A stretch of DNA of 64,000 bases from positions 8,285,983 to 8,349,982 of the forward strand of contig OY718807.1 of NCBI GenBank assembly GCA_963070105.1, read 5' to 3'. The number at the start of each line of letters is the position of its first letter. The first letter of the stretch is position 1. This DNA is from Litomosoides sigmodontis (lineage: Eukaryota > Nematoda > Chromadorea > Rhabditida > Onchocercidae). This document shows, one piece after another, positions 33,700 through 53,731 of the stretch. The translations under genes and the position numbers were made by a program. The notes beneath the pieces are model-generated. The model ran no database searches. It was not told the DNA's origin and saw only the letters and a program-made list of their open reading frames with translations.

Positions 33700-36021
33700 A
33701 TGGAAACGAATCGAAACATTAGTGAGTTGTATTTTCTTGAATTTATATTAACAGCAACAGCAACAGCAACAACAACAACAACAACAACAAAGAAAAGATC
33801 AGTAATTTTCGATAAATCTAAATTATGTATTAATTAAAATTTCAAAAATAGTCTAAATTGCAGAAGTACTTGTTACCGGTGCATCAGGTTACATCGCAAT
33901 ACATTGTGTTCATCAACTTTTAAAGGAAAATTACACTGTACGTGGTACCGTACGTGACCTCAATAATAATCTCAAAATTGAACCATTGAAACAGCTTGAA
34001 GGAGCTGCTGAACGTTTGGAATTGGTTGAGGCTGACCTGGAAAGTGATGAAGGCTGGGAGCAGTTCGTTTTTTTCCTCATCTTTTTCACATACATAACGC
34101 TTTGCTTATAGCTTAGTGGAAGTTTTTATTTTTCCTCGATATCTCACTTCCTCGACCGTATGGCTTTTCCGTCTGAAGTAATCAACCTGAAATTCGTGAT
34201 ATTTTTTTCTCTATTCTCTTTCAATCATTTAAATGATGCATGCGTACGTACGTACGCTTAAGTGTTATCCGCTCTTCATACAGAATTTGCTCTTTATTTA
34301 TTTACTTCATTTTCGATAATGTTTCATGATCTACTTTAGGGCGATAATTGATTGCACTTACGTTTTACACGTTGCCAGTCCTTTCCCGATCGTCACTGAT
34401 GAATCAATCATTTCAACTGCTGTGGACGGCACTCTACGAGTGCTACGAGCTGTTGCGAAGTCATCCGTGAAAAAAGTTGTCCTCACAAGTTCCAGTGCCG
34501 CAATCAATGGTAATTAATCATTCAATTATTCAAATAATCGATCGTATTATTTTAGCTATAAGATTAGTAGTTCTAAATTAATGAAGAATTTGAAATATCG
34601 TTTGCTTCATAATACAATAATTCAAAGATATCAATATCGTCTAGTCCTGTAATTAAAACTTTTCCCGAAAACAACAGAGGTAAAAAATTTGTTATTTTCC
34701 AGTTTTTTTTTGTGCATCATTTGATAAGAATGGAGGAAAAAAGTGTCCAATGAAGGAAAGCTTACGCAAAATTTTACGTGAAGTTTTACCAATCAATAAT
34801 ATGTATTGCAGAAGGTCATACGGACATGACGCGAATATTCACGGAAAATGATTGGAGTAATACCGATACGGGAAATGTAAATAATTATGTGAAGAGTAAA
34901 ACATTTGCGGAGAAAGCTGCATGGGATTTTGTTCATAATGAAGGTTCGGGTTTTTTCTTTTGCTAAGGAAATTCATCACACCTGAACTGCTCATTCTGTT
35001 TACATTTGAGTTTGAGACAATTGCGCTCAAGAAATCAATCGCTTCTGACGCATGCAGTCGTAGAATAATCAAATTCAACTCATCGATGATATCTTGCCAT
35101 AGAGAATAATTTATCAAATTTCTTCAAAACACTATTTAACAATCGAAATTATCGAATTTGCTTTTCAACTTTTAGATGTTAAATTCAAGCTGACTGTAAT
35201 CAATCCATCTCTTGTTGTTGGACCTCTTCTTCATAATGTGCAAGGAACAAGTATCAATGTAAAATTTTCTTTAGTAAAAATTTATAATCAATTAGAAAAT
35301 GTTAAATTCCCTTTGGCCACTCTGGCGATATGTCATATTTGATTATTTCTGATGTTTCTCTAATCCAACAATTGTTTTCTTTCAGATAATACGTCGTTTT
35401 TTGAACAATGAAATTCCCGCAGTTCCAACGGTTCAATTTGGTTTAGTAGACGTACGTGATGTAGCAAAAGCACATGTACGTGCAATGCGAGAACCGAGAA
35501 GTGATGGATTACGAATTCTACTAAGTTATCAGCCAAGTTTTTGGTTTATGGACATTGCTAATGTTCTTCGTGATGAGTTCACGTCGCAAGGTCAAACAGA
35601 AATTGATTCACTTTGCCTCCTTCTTCTATTATCACTTATCAGCGTTTCGATAGGCTAATCATACTACTAGCAATTTTAGGCTACACTATTCCAAGAATCA
35701 GAGTGCCATATCCGATAGCATGGCTTTATTCCTTGTTCAGCAAGGAGGCAAAGCAGCAAATACTGAATCGTTTCGGTAATGAAGTGCATTTCGATAACTC
35801 TCTCGTAAGTATCATCTCTTAATAACAACGGAAAAGTGATTCTCACTGATAATTGATGATTAATGACCTAGTTTCAGGCAAAAGAGATTCTTGGAATAGA
35901 ATTTACAGACCCTAAAGAATCAATCATTGCTATGGCATATGACATCATCGAACGTCACATGGCACCAAAACGGAGAAATTATCGAGGACCACCTGCAAAA
36001 ATTCCATTAAACGTGCAATAG
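33700..36021 (+). CDS. NAD(P)-dependent epimerase/dihydroflavonol-4-reductase-like SDR
   Basis: Eight exons: 33700-33721, 33864-34062, 34340-34509, 34812-34943, 35176-35258, 35386-35590, 35680-35804, 35878-36021; 359 residues, phases consistent. The short first exon encodes METNRNI and joins a Rossmann start VLVTGASGYIAIHCVHQLL, the extended-SDR TGxxGxxA cofactor motif. Later: VLHVASPFP, VVLTSSSAAINGN with the catalytic Ser region, NNYVKSKTFAEKAAWDF containing the YxxxK active site, and VDVRDVAKAHVRAM. This pattern belongs to the DFR / cinnamoyl-CoA reductase / yeast Gre2 group, NADPH-dependent carbonyl reductases. The substrate in worms cannot be read from sequence. Intron 1 carries a CAA/CAG triplet run. 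The gene stands alone between long intergenic regions. Confidence 0.9.
33750..33791. repeat. CAG/CAA triplet run in SDR intron 1
   Basis: (AACAGC)n changing to (AAC)n, located between exon 1 (ends 33721) and exon 2 (starts 33864), so not translated in the model proposed here. Confidence 0.85.
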
Positions 36022-39000
36022 GATGAAAACCCTGTGTAGATTATAATTTTGTCATCTTCCTATTAGCTAAATACTCGTTTAAAAAAATTATTGCTAAATT
36101 CACTTCTTTTTAAAAACAAACAATCATTAAATGCAACAAAAAGGTATTATTACTATTATTACATTGCTGTCGATATTTTGCTATTTCATAAAATTGAATA
36201 ACAAAGTAAAAGATAAATAATTTGTTTTAGTTGCAAAAGTTAAACGAACAAATTTTCGATGTGAATATAAAAAAAGAAATCATTTAATTATGTGTGCTTT
36301 TAACAATTAAAAGTTAACGAAAAAAAACTCTTTAAAAGCGCTCATTATAAATTAGCTAAATTATTTCACTAACATTATCAATCATTTGTTCACATATCAA
36401 TTCGTTGTGGAAGAAATCATTAAGAACGCATAAGATTGTTTTATTTGAAAATGGCCTAAAGGCATAAAGATGAATGGGTGGAGTTCGTTTAACATTCATA
36501 CCCACCCATTTCTAACCTATTAATTTAACACTTTCATTATTACAATTAGGTAGAGTTCGAGCTAGCTCATGTGCTCGCCTTCAGTCTACTTACCTACCAG
36601 TCTGTCTCATTGTTGATTTGTTGAAGCCATTACATTAACAAATTACATCGTACAATGAATGTTTTGTTTATTACTCACAAAAAAAAACAAATAGAATTTA
36701 CAATCTTACGCATTTGCAAGATTAAATGTAACTGATCAAATGATTAAATGAATAAAAGATTAAATGTAAAGTTTCAATGTAACTGATCTAACTTCACTTA
36801 GCATTTCAATTAAACTTCTTACATCACTATACATTAAAAGCAATTCTACTGAAATACTACCAGGAATTCTACTGATGTAGTAGTTGTTCATTAGGCGAAG
36901 CATATGGACAACCAAGTAACTAACTCTATTACGCCACAATACACTGACTCAATTCAGAGTAACACGATCAAGCGGACCACTTACACATTGTTAAATATGA
37001 ACACTAGCAGTGTAATTCTGAATTAGGCAAACTATCAGCGATGCTCTCCTTCCAGTACGCTAGCTTCTCACTCAGTATCTATCTGCTAGCAACACGGCTC
37101 TATCAATGTACACACGCATATCTCTTCAAGGTTTTAAAAGGACGGCACCCCATCTGGGCACGCACGCACACGTTCATTCCAAATGCATTCAGATAATACG
37201 AACATCGTCAAGCATAGCAGGCTCACACTTTATACTAATCATAAGTGAACTCAAGCACACATCACTCTTCCATTCTCAAATATGTCACAAACATTCTTTT
37301 TGATAGTTTATTACCGTTCATGCAAGAAAACACCTCAAAATAAGGATACAAATGAAAGGATAAACTGCAACCAACATGGGGCATCGATAAAGAGCACAAA
37401 TCATTTCAAACAATTACAGAATAAATTTAAAATAAAAAACATTTTAACATGGGTTTTGGGGGCGGATGAAAACAGACGGATGAAGAGCACAAAAAAAACA
37501 TTATAAGAATAACATAAAAGGTATGCAGTTGGATTAATTAAGAGACAACACCTAACAATATGCAGGAAAAAATATAATTTTCGGATAAACGTAAGAAAAT
37601 ATCAAAGTAAAAATTATTCCAGAGAATAAATGAAGGGAACACTGCTACAAATCCAATGTTTTATGGATGATAACAAATAAAATTTGTGCAAATTATATAG
37701 CACAAATAATCGGGCCAGTTTTTCTGGTGGATAGCGTAAATCTTGCAAGGAAACGAAGAGCGAAGCGATTTCCGATCACGTTTAACAAGAAAAAACTTAC
37801 AGAAAGCGGAAATGTTGCGAGAAAATGTTAAAAAGTTGAACAAAGTCCTGAACGTCTTCGAGAAGTGAACACAGTGTCGCTCTATGCTTGAATAAGCCAG
37901 TCAACATAAAACACAAAGAACCATACGTATAACATACACGGACATGGACAAAACGTAGACAAAGATGGACAAACACACATACATACACACACACATACAC
38001 ACACACACATATACATATATATATATATATATGTATATATATGTATATATTCCATCACACAACAGGCGTTCGCATTTTCCAAAAACAGAAATTACTGCAC
38101 TATAAAATAATAATCAATAAATAGCTCAAGAGAAATGTATACGTAAAAAAGCAAAAAATAGCATAAAGGGAGGGAAAATAGAGCAAATAACAATAACACC
38201 CGTATAGCCTTGCGAAGCGGATTTTTGATCATAATTGCGACATTATCATATATATCATATCACATCAGGAGCACATATTGCATGCAATTATAACAATTTT
38301 ATCAGAACAAGTCCACATTTTTCTTCTAAAAGGGATAAGCTTCATGAAAAAAACTTGTCAGAAAGATATTTCTGAAAAAAACTGGTAACTAAGTCGGCAA
38401 AAAAACAAAATACGCCAGAAATCATGACTCTTCTATATCAATATAACTGTCATTTTCATTATCATTTTCGACAGTCACCAATTGCAACAAACGACCAAAA
38501 CATAGAAAAATGAACGCATGTACGAGGATGACCATAAGGTAATAGCAATGAATAACGCAGTGTCAAAACAATCATTTGAACAATGAATATACCGGTGATA
38601 ACAATATTATCGTCACAAATCCAACAAGACATCTATACGGGCAGTGAGAAGACTTAAAAAATAATGACTGCAAAAATTCAATCAAAGTAACTCAACTATC
38701 TCAAGTTATAACAATATACTGGAAATGCATTGGTGGAACATAAGCAACTTAAATTTCGTAAGAAAAACAAAATTATCATTTAAATTCACCAAATGTTATT
38801 AGAAAAGAGAGACGATGAAATGAAAAACAATCTGAACAACGCATTTTTTGAGAATGATTGGAACAAAGCAGTATAGCAACAGCATTTTTTTTAGAAAAGC
38901 ACAGGGAGATCTCCTGAATATTCAAAACATACTTCAGCCACAAAAAAAAGCGAACCACCAACTGGTGAAAACGATGACCTCGTGCCTACGAGTAAGCAAA

Positions 39001-39392
39001 AGAAACAAAGGGGAAGTGGCCTAACTTCTATCAAAAACTAAAATTGAATATGGTCTAAGCCTTCACCCAGACACAACAATGCACCCAAAACATAGTAATC
39101 CTAGTTTCACAAAAACCATCTTGAATGAGTTCCAATTTTCAGCAGTAAAAATTCTGTAAAGCAGATATCATTTTTTTTGCAGTTCCCTTCACAAAGAAAA
39201 AAACTACAGAGCGAACACCATATACTTATCAAAATCATGCATTATCCAACAGCAAACACTGTGTTGTACTTCTCGAAGAATTGACGACCTGTTCCGATTT
39301 CATTGTGCCATATAAGAAGGATTTAATGAAATGAAGAATCAGAAATAATAAAGTAATAAAACTGCCAACTTTCAACTCTCATTATTACCACC
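36022..39392. other. Convergent 3' region SDR / FUBP-like gene
   Basis: About 3.4 kb without a supported exon. It holds the SDR 3' UTR on the left and probably a long minus-strand 3' UTR of the FUBP-like gene on the right. A CA/TA microsatellite sits at 37975-38050. Confidence 0.4.
37975..38050. repeat. (CA)n/(TA)n compound microsatellite
   Basis: A CA-rich run passing into a TA run with interspersed TG steps. Confidence 0.9.
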
Positions 39393-42300
39393 TCAGTACT
39401 GTTGTTGGAATTGATAACCCGCCTGAGGTTGTGCTTGTGGTGCCCCATAACTGAACTGATTCTGTGCCGTGATTGGCTGTGCACCGTAAGCACCATACCC
39501 CTATAAACAATTAAATATTCATAAACATCTTACTTTTCGTCTTCAACTATTAATTCAAAGGACGTTCCTCACAGAAACTGTCTTTTTTTGCAGTACAACA
39601 TCAGAAATCAGATAAAATCAGTATACCGTTCAAAACAGACTTTTGACTTCTTACATAAAAATATAAATTTAAAAGCTTACCGGCTGCTGAGGTCTTGCTT
39701 GCGCAGCTGGTTGTTGCGCGGCAACAGCAGCGGCAGCATTCTGTTTCAACTGATTCTCGATAACGGCTGCTTGTTCATGCATACCCATGCTACGATAATA
39801 TTCTGCCCATTGTGCACTATAATCGGGCTGACCTGAAAGAAAATACATATGACTTCAGTGGAAATTTTTCGAACATTTTAGAAAAAGTTCCATATTCATA
39901 AAATAGATCTTATAAGTTATGCGTAATAAAACATTACTAAAAAGAGAAAGAAAATGCAAAAAACACTATCCACTGAATTCCTTTGTATCATTCCATCCAA
40001 CTTACATTAACCAAGAAATCTCCTATCTATTACTCCATATTGTAACATACCTGTCTGCGGATTCACTGCTGGAGCTGCACTTGTTTGCGCTGGTTGTGGT
40101 TGTGGCTGTGCTGGCTGCTGATATTGGGTTGCATACGCTCCCTGCTGATAACCAGGCTGCTGCTGTCCTTGCTGTCCGTAATACTGTTGATTCCAAGCAG
40201 CCTGACCGGGATCGCTTTGCTGATGACCTAAAGCAAAAGTATTCACATATCAGTCACTTTTTATTTAATAATAAAATCGATCTTTCATATGCAAAAATAG
40301 TGCTTACCAAAAGTAGTGTTCCACTGCGCTCCCGCTTGTCCAGCAATACCAGCACCAGCAAATTGGGCGTTACCATTACCATAACCTTGAGGAGCACTTG
40401 GCACAGTGTTATGTCCAACTCCAAATGCATCACCACCTGCTCCCGGACCTCCTTGGCCATGAAATTGTGGCACGGGTGTTCCAGGAGCAATGTCACCAAC
40501 CTAAAAAATTGAACCATCCCGTATTCACACCAATTGGGTGCAAAACCCAAGTGCGATTTCAACTTATTCATCGCTGGGTAAACATAACGACAATTTAAAA
40601 AACGAATCTCATAGCAAAGTATGCAAGATTGAGATAGCAGAAATTTTTGCAAAAAATAAACCTTAATACGGATAATATGTTGCGCATGATGAATTTGATA
40701 AGGGGTTCCCTTTATGATAAAAACTTTTTCAGATGCATTGGGGGGTGGATCTCGTGATAATTCGACATGTGCTCCACTTTCCGCGCAAATCTTAAAAAGC
40801 TCATGATGCGTGTAACTCATCAAACTAAGCAAACATAATTACTGTGCAACTTCGCTGATACTATAAAAGCATGTGATTATTTAATTAAATGCAGTTGGCA
40901 AACAGCTCTAATTATATTACAACTACTCATTTTTCATGGGAAGATGGAAACAAAAGGAATGAATAAAAATTTAGCCGGCATAGGTCGAAAAAACAGCCCA
41001 CTAGCTATTAAAATTATTTGCTATCTGAATGCTACACTAATGAACTAATGAACAAAGATTACTTGTTTGATAGTCTCGCCTCCTTTGCCAATCACCAATC
41101 CCGTTTTATTTGATGGAACGTGCATGTAAAACATTTCCGCACCACCTGCCGCACCACTCTTTTTGACGAGTTCGGAAATGAACTGAGTCGCTTTTGCAAT
41201 TTGTTCAGCAGTACCTTGAATGACAGCGCAGCGCTCCTGCATTGTCTGATCATCTGCAATATATCGATATACAAAACTACTTCGTTCATATCCCACTTTT
41301 CTCCTGAGCACCAAACTGCACATGTTGTATCATTTCAAAAGGTTTTCAGTGAACAGAGTATATGAACGTCGGGAGAAATACGTACTATCATAATTATCAA
41401 ATATTGAGAAATATACCATCAGGTTTAAATTGGATTTTAGCTCCTGATTCAGCAGCAAGGCGTTTGATGGTCTCTCCACCTTTTCCAATGATCATACCAA
41501 CAGATGCACGAGGGACAATTACCTAAAATAAACAACTTGTAGGATCATCGGTAAAGCATTTTGATGTTTCATTGTTTATGTGGTTTTCATGATGAAAACA
41601 GGCAACAAATCTTACTTCTCCAATCGAACGCTGTCCACCACCTATTCCAAATGATCCAGGGAAACCAAAATGTCCGGGCGGATGATCCTCACGTGACTGC
41701 AAAATTTCTTCAACCATTCTTCGAGCATTCTCAACTTTTTCAGGCTCACCAGTAATACGCAAAGGCTTTGGTTGCCCTCCACTTTCTTGATTCTCTTGTA
41801 TCATTACCATTTTGACACCAGTTTGTTCCTAAAACATGCTAATCAGTGCAAAATTCTTCAAACCGACAATTACCTCATAAAATGACGTTACAAGTTCATA
41901 AAATAAAGTTATAAGAACATCAAAAATGTTAACGTACCTGAATATTCTTGATTGTTTCTCCTCCCTTTCCAATAACGAGGCCGCACTTTGCACCAGGAAT
42001 AAACATCTCTTGAGTTATTTGACGACCACCACCAACGGGTATACCACCATCAAAGTGGCCGGCACGGTTCGGTGGTGGACGATTCCCCGCTCGAGCTATT
42101 ACCTGAAAACAGCATAAAAATTGCAGGTCATAAAAATTGTTGATTTCCACTCTACATTTCACACTCTTTTAACTGAAAAGAACAAGTACATAGATTTTCA
42201 TGATTAAGCGTAAATAACAAACACATTCTCCAATTCTTTCACATGATCAACGATAACATCATTTTGTTTCTCACAGAAGGCCACACAAATTATTAAATAA

Positions 42301-44644
42301 TGAAAGCTAATCATGCTATTAAAAGATGCATTCTAAAGCAAATCCTAAAAAGAACCTGATTTTGTGGAGGTATTTACAAAGCCTACCCAAAGAACATATG
42401 ACTAATAAATGAAGTAATATGATAGTGAACAAGAATGGAAACTAAAATCAAATTAGCCAGTCAAATTCTTTTTTTTTTTAAAAAAAATTTAGCATTAAAA
42501 AGCAAGCCGTAGTAAAAAGCAAATGTAAACCTCATTTATCATTGCTCTTGCACGGTCCACAGACATTTTACTGCCTTGTAAAGTGCACTGACGCATATTA
42601 TTCCCATCTGATTCTGGTGACATTTGCACGCGACAGTTTGTCTGTGATTGAATCTGCGATATTTGTTCACCACCACGTCCAATCACTGCAAAAACAACAT
42701 GTCATTGATTGAACTTGACAAAGTCAATTAACCAAATGCATTGTTTAGCTCAAAAAAATAAAGCGAATTTAGAGGAAAAAACTAATGAGCTCAGAGCTAC
42801 AGCGAAAATATCCACCATTACCGAGGCCAACACAGTGGTCCGGAACCTCCATTGTTTCCATAACAACTTCTCCAACACCTCCAACTGGCGGTATTCCTCC
42901 AGCTCCAACATGTCCTGGTCCTCCCAGCGTTGCGATTTGCATGCTCCCACCCATGTCCATTGTGTTCCCAGTGATATTGACCCTTTTCGTTGGATACACT
43001 GAAAAAATTGCAGAAGTTTTTACATTCCAGAATAACGTACCATTTCATATTAAATTTCAACTACTTTATATTTGTATATCATGAATGCAAAAAACACCAG
43101 AAATATAATATATGCACTGCAAATATAGAATTTTAAATGAAATGCACAATCGCACTGATAAAAATTGACAAATTGGAAATGACTCGTTCGAAAATTAACC
43201 GAAATAATTCACAACAACGAAAATCCATGGCGAAACCGTTATCGATTTATGTACGTATTTATAAAAACTGAAGGCTTCACTTTAAAATGCATAAATTGCG
43301 AATGAAATACCGTATAAACGCGCATTACACCGATCAAAAACGGAACAACTTCCTAATATGAAAGTGTGACTGTTTAACGCATCATTTCACTTCTCCCATA
43401 ACATTTACGTATAATATGCAAAACAATAAGTGAATCACTGTACGTACGGTTAGATGAATCGTCCGAATTTGGTCGTTTCTGCGGGTTCGAATGTGAAGAA
43501 GCAGCGAGCTAAACATAACAAGCAAAATATGAACATATACTATAAATGCATATACAATCAATTATCACTTATGATATCATCAATAAAAACTTGTAAATAA
43601 ACACCTTTCTTTTCTTAAAAAAAATACCACGTAACATCAAACTTACGATAAAAATCGAAATACTGCACATATGGCAAATAGTTATTTCATTCCAGACAAC
43701 ATATTTCCAAAACCAAATGGCATCATTATCATCATTATGCAGAAAGCATTCAGTCATATTTGATGTCAGAATTTAAGATGTTAATTTTTTTCAGCTGGTC
43801 AGTTTAACCGTACCATATTAGAAAGCCAAAGATCCTTTAAATGTATCTTTGAGTGTAGGATTTTTCAAAGAAGCCCGAGGTGAAGTAAGGTAAAGTTTTA
43901 GCATTCCTTTTTCTACATAAAAGGAATGGTGTTTGTTTAGCATATATAAATATATAATAATTCACTTCCCCGATCAACAAATAATATATTGGTAATTTTT
44001 ATATTTCTGTCAAAATCGATTTCAGAAGAATAAGCAGAAAGATAAATCTATATAAAGTTTGAGAAAAATCACTGTCTCGGTTGCGTGGAAAACCTAGTAT
44101 GTGCTCAACAACCAATCTGTTTTTCCTAAACCTAGCAATAACATACTTGTAGTGACATCCAGAGTCCCACAGTTTACAGCATATAAGGAAAGAGAGGTCT
44201 TTAATTTGCCCTATCCAGATCCATTATTATAGTTCCAACCAAAAAAAAAACAAAACGTTTGTAACAACGCAACTGTTAAATGTGCAAATATTTCAACTTC
44301 ATCGCTTACAGTACTTTATGAGAGCAAATAATGGCAAGTCATGAAGCGATTTTCGAACTTAGTCCTGCCTAGTGATTTCCTAATAAAAAAGAAAAAACAG
44401 ACACAGAAAAGTTGACCTAGATACGAAAAATATCACAAAAGTTGCTGCAGGAAATTAATCAAAATAATAATAGCAATAAATGCTGAAGATTCATTCATAT
44501 ACGACGACGTACTAAGGAGTGCATAACACTGACACTAAATGCAATCCCGATTTTTCCAATATTTCGAAGGGAAAATTTACATACCTCTTTAGCGCGTTGC
44601 AATGCGTCCTGGATAGCGTCGGTTGAGATTATGCCTGTAGACAT
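39393..44644 (-). CDS. FUBP/KSRP-like protein with four KH domains
   Basis: Thirteen minus-strand exons: 44644-44585, 43508-43448, 42998-42822, 42685-42531, 42102-41938, 41828-41616, 41522-41417, 41253-41063, 40790-40662, 40500-40308, 40227-40051, 39832-39681, 39500-39393; all phases agree, 628 residues. Far-upstream-element-binding proteins bind single-stranded DNA and AU-rich RNA and control transcription, splicing and decay. Four KH domains show their GxxG loops: VGLVIGRGGEQISQIQ, CGLVIGKGGETIKNIQ, VGMIIGKGGETIKRLA and TGLVIGKGGETIKQIC. N-terminus: short helix MSTGIISTDAIQDALQRAKE and a Gly-rich linker. C-terminus: Gly/Gln/Ala-rich, with one Tyr motif DYSAQWAEYYRSMG matching the FUBP C-terminal repeat that activates transcription; mammals have several. 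An upstream acceptor at about 44684 suggests a 5'-UTR intron. C. elegans has related FUBL proteins; which one this matches is not decided. Confidence 0.95.
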
Positions 44645-46264
44645 GCCGCGACAACAGCCATCAATGGAATTCAAACTACTGCCTGACGAAAAAAAAAAAT
44701 TGTACGATGAGAGAACTTTCTCAAACAGCCCCGATCTGGAATGATACCAAAACCGGTGACAAACGAATCACTTGGTATGGTACGAGGACTTATCAGTAAT
44801 AACCCTGCACTCACTCAATATTAACGTCTTTGTAATTGACCAACCGACTGTTTGTCCATTGAAATTCACTTAGTAACCGATAGCCAATCTATATTTTAGC
44901 TAACTACATTGTCATATTTACGACCAAACGCTGTCACTCGAATCCGACAGCAATGCACTAAATCCACACGCAAACCGCCACTAGCACCACCCCGACCTCC
45001 ACACTCCCGTCAGAGTGATACGGAACATGTAGTTGTCGCCGCACGCGCGAGTATCCCACGCGCACGCACCGCAAGCCATTCCAACCGAGTTGTTATAAAG
45101 AGACAATGAAACAAGCAAATGCAAGGCGCACGTTCAAACAATGTGAATCTAGCCATTTCCACATTTCTTCATTTTGCGCATTTGTTCGGAGGTAGTGATG
45201 TGGTTTTTGAATATTTTAATTTATCATTCATATTCGCCACTTTAACTTGCTGCAGTGGTCACTTGTTTAGCATACAACAAATAAGGAGCGTCATTAGACG
45301 TCAACGTAGCGTATAGTGTAGGTCGTTTTTTTTCATAAAAAGGGAAGGATATGCATTCTCTAAATGTCCAGTAACATTTGATCATATGCACAGGAATACA
45401 GACGGGAAGATTTGTGGCCAAGTAAAGGATCTTACAACTTATAATCGACAAGAATTATATAGAAAACTTGCAATGCCACAAAAATAACACTCCGGGCATC
45501 ACGTGATCTGAGATAGAACAGCAAGTTGAGACTTAATTTTAGGTCTGTTCCATTTTTTTCCAAATTCAAATGGAAAAATTCACACTTATGCTGGAACCAA
45601 TGCACAACCAGTTAGGCATTAAGCACATTGCGACATGAAGTTCTATAAATTTTGACAACAAGAACAGTAACGAATGAAAGAGAAATGAAGAGGCTCAACA
45701 TTAGATAACATAAAAATGCGCTTCGCTGACTCAAGCATTATACTCGTTCACGGCTGAATATAAATTTACTTTGGCAAAACATAAATTTAGTTAGGTAAGA
45801 ACCAGAACTTCGAGACAGCTTGCATGTGCACTGATGGCAATACGTGGAACAAACATGTCATCATAATCATAATGTCTCTATAAAGCAGTTACAAATTATG
45901 AAAGGCGAAGAATAAACCGTGCTGCATAGTAAGATCATACATGTATTACGTAACGATAAGTTCGCACGACACAACAAATCTCGATCTGTACAGAAGCGAA
46001 ATAACGGTTTGTTCTGCTACAAGTAAATTCATAATATTTTGAAGTGTGTAAAAAACATATATAAATTTTTGTAAAAAATATAAAATATATTAAAAAATAT
46101 ATATATATATAAATTTGAAAACCTAATAAAATCAAACAGAACAGCTGAAAATAAAGATAAAAAATAGCGAAAAGCTATGGTGAATCATTTCGAAAACCAG
46201 AAATGTAGTACGAATTTCAGATCCTCTACAAACTTATTAATTGCACAATACCATAACGAATGTA
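44645..46264. other. Upstream region of FUBP-like gene
   Basis: No supported exon other than a possible FUBP 5' leader. The part 44930-45080 is notably richer in C and G than the surroundings, with several CG dinucleotides. An AT dinucleotide run lies near 46090-46112. The right end is the 3' flank of the fumarate reductase gene. Confidence 0.5.
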
Positions 46265-51933
<5,669 letters not shown>

Positions 51934-53731
51934 TATCACCAACAACAAATGTGATAAAAGTTGCATTCGTGAGGTGAAAAATTCAAAATATAAGCTGAAA
52001 ATACCGTACGATTAGTTGATAAAAACCTGTGCAATAAATAAGAGCCTCCCTACTCTCAAGAGATTCACGTAGAGATGTACAGATGTTTTCGTAAATTTTG
52101 TTTTAACAAATACAAATGCTACGCGACAGAGTTCTAAATTAAGGACACCTAACATTTATACTCTCCTCTTCTTAGGTTTATTGACTCGTCGTAAATCACA
52201 ACACCAATCGCCTCAGAACTAGGGTTCTTTTCCAAATATTTTTGACTTTTTTATGCATTAATAAAATTAAACGAACTGAATGAAAATCTTCGGAAGAAAA
52301 GCTCCTACAAGGCTATTCAACTGTCAGGATTAGTTGAAATGTCGTGCTGAAAAGGAAACCGAAGAAAGTTTACTGCACAAAAATCAAGAAAAAAATGTAT
52401 CAATGACGTGGGATATCAATTGACAATTCTTATTCAGCAGTAATTTACAAAAAAAATGAATTCTAAATCACACTTCAAATGCTTTTATTAACAAGAAAAC
52501 GCTCTTCCGCCTAATTTAATAAAAACTAGGTCCATCGAACGTGGACAAATTAAGCGGTAGAGACTACTAGTATGTTAAGCTTTAAGCCGAAAGTGCCGCA
52601 ACAAAACAATTAGTACTATAAGTATCTCTTAAACCACGGACCCAAGGTGCATTCCAAATAAGGAGAATTGTTCTCCAACTACAAATTCGGCAAAGTTTAC
52701 GGATGACAAGAAGATGACTGATGCTGACAGCAGTTCATAGATAATACCTCAAGCACTCTCGCTAAACATTTCAATTTATTGACCACTGTTAAAATACAAT
52801 TGTAACAGAACTGTGATAAATTGGACGATGGGCAGTTTTGAACAAATTTTGTAGCTGGACGACACTAGGGCCTCTGAACAAAGAGTAGCACACAACGATT
52901 GATTACTGAATGTATCAGCCAGATATTATCAAGGCATTAAAGCTTATGTGACTTCGGAAGATATAAAATCTTACAAGTTATGCCAAAAGAATCGAAAAGC
53001 TCAAAAATTTTGCAGAAAGTGTATAATGAGATATTTCAGAGTATTTTCAGTGGTTACCATAATATCATATTTCTAGGCCTTTTGTGCATTTCCTCTCAGT
53101 TTTCAACCAATACCAAGACATTCTAATCTAAAAGTCAAGTTTCCCGCATTGCATGCATGATACAACCTCCCACAGCAATTAGTGAATACTATAAAATTCA
53201 TTAAAAAGGGAAATGCCAACAATAACAGCGACTTATTACAACGATTTCCGAGCTGTACAAAAATAAAAAGAATTAAATAAAACACAATAGATAACCACAC
53301 TGCAAAATATACAGTATAAATATAAAACCAACAAATTTTTGAGCAATAAATAAAACTCATATACAGTTTTCTTAGAATTGTAGACAACAAAATCGCAAAG
53401 CAAGAATTGAGAAGTTCCAGAATGGCTCAGAAAGAAAGTCTAGAAAGAGAAGCACCAGTAAACAAACGTAAATATGTTTCAGTTTTGCCGTTGTATGTTC
53501 AGAATGAGATAACGACAGTAACCCAAAAAATAAAGGGAAAACTTAATATAACACCAAGTGATTTGAAAATCATTGCGTATGAAACCAAAATTAGAACAAT
53601 TTGGCAGAACCCCGTTAAAAAACATGAGCAAAAAGAAAAAGAAAGCATAAAAAAGAAACGAAAAAATATGCAACATGCGCATCTGCGTACAGTCGATTTC
53701 GTTACCTCGGCAAACAATCACTCGCCTTTTT
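51934..53731. other. Region between fumarate reductase and PABIR-like gene
   Basis: No firmly supported exon. It may hold further 5' exons of fumarate reductase. The plus-strand reading frame starting near 53422 (MAQKESLEREAPVNKRKYVS) runs into the 3' end of the next gene and is not recognised. Confidence 0.35.

Noticed and set aside
33502..33837. Plus-strand 111-codon frame
   Set aside because: The Thr-rich end is the translated CAA/CAG repeat. Only the short piece at 33700-33721 fits as SDR exon 1.
36472..36511. 9-bp inverted repeat (AATGGGTGG) that might be a small-RNA hairpin
   Set aside because: The stem is too short and the loop side does not extend it.
39919..40512. Long plus-strand open frame of 197 codons
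   Set aside because: It lies antisense to the Gly/Gln-rich C-terminal exons of the FUBP-like gene; the composition bias of those exons keeps the opposite frame open.
40254..40832. Minus-strand open frame of 192 codons
   Set aside because: It reads through an intron and continues out of frame over two FUBP exons; the phase-consistent exon model explains the region better.
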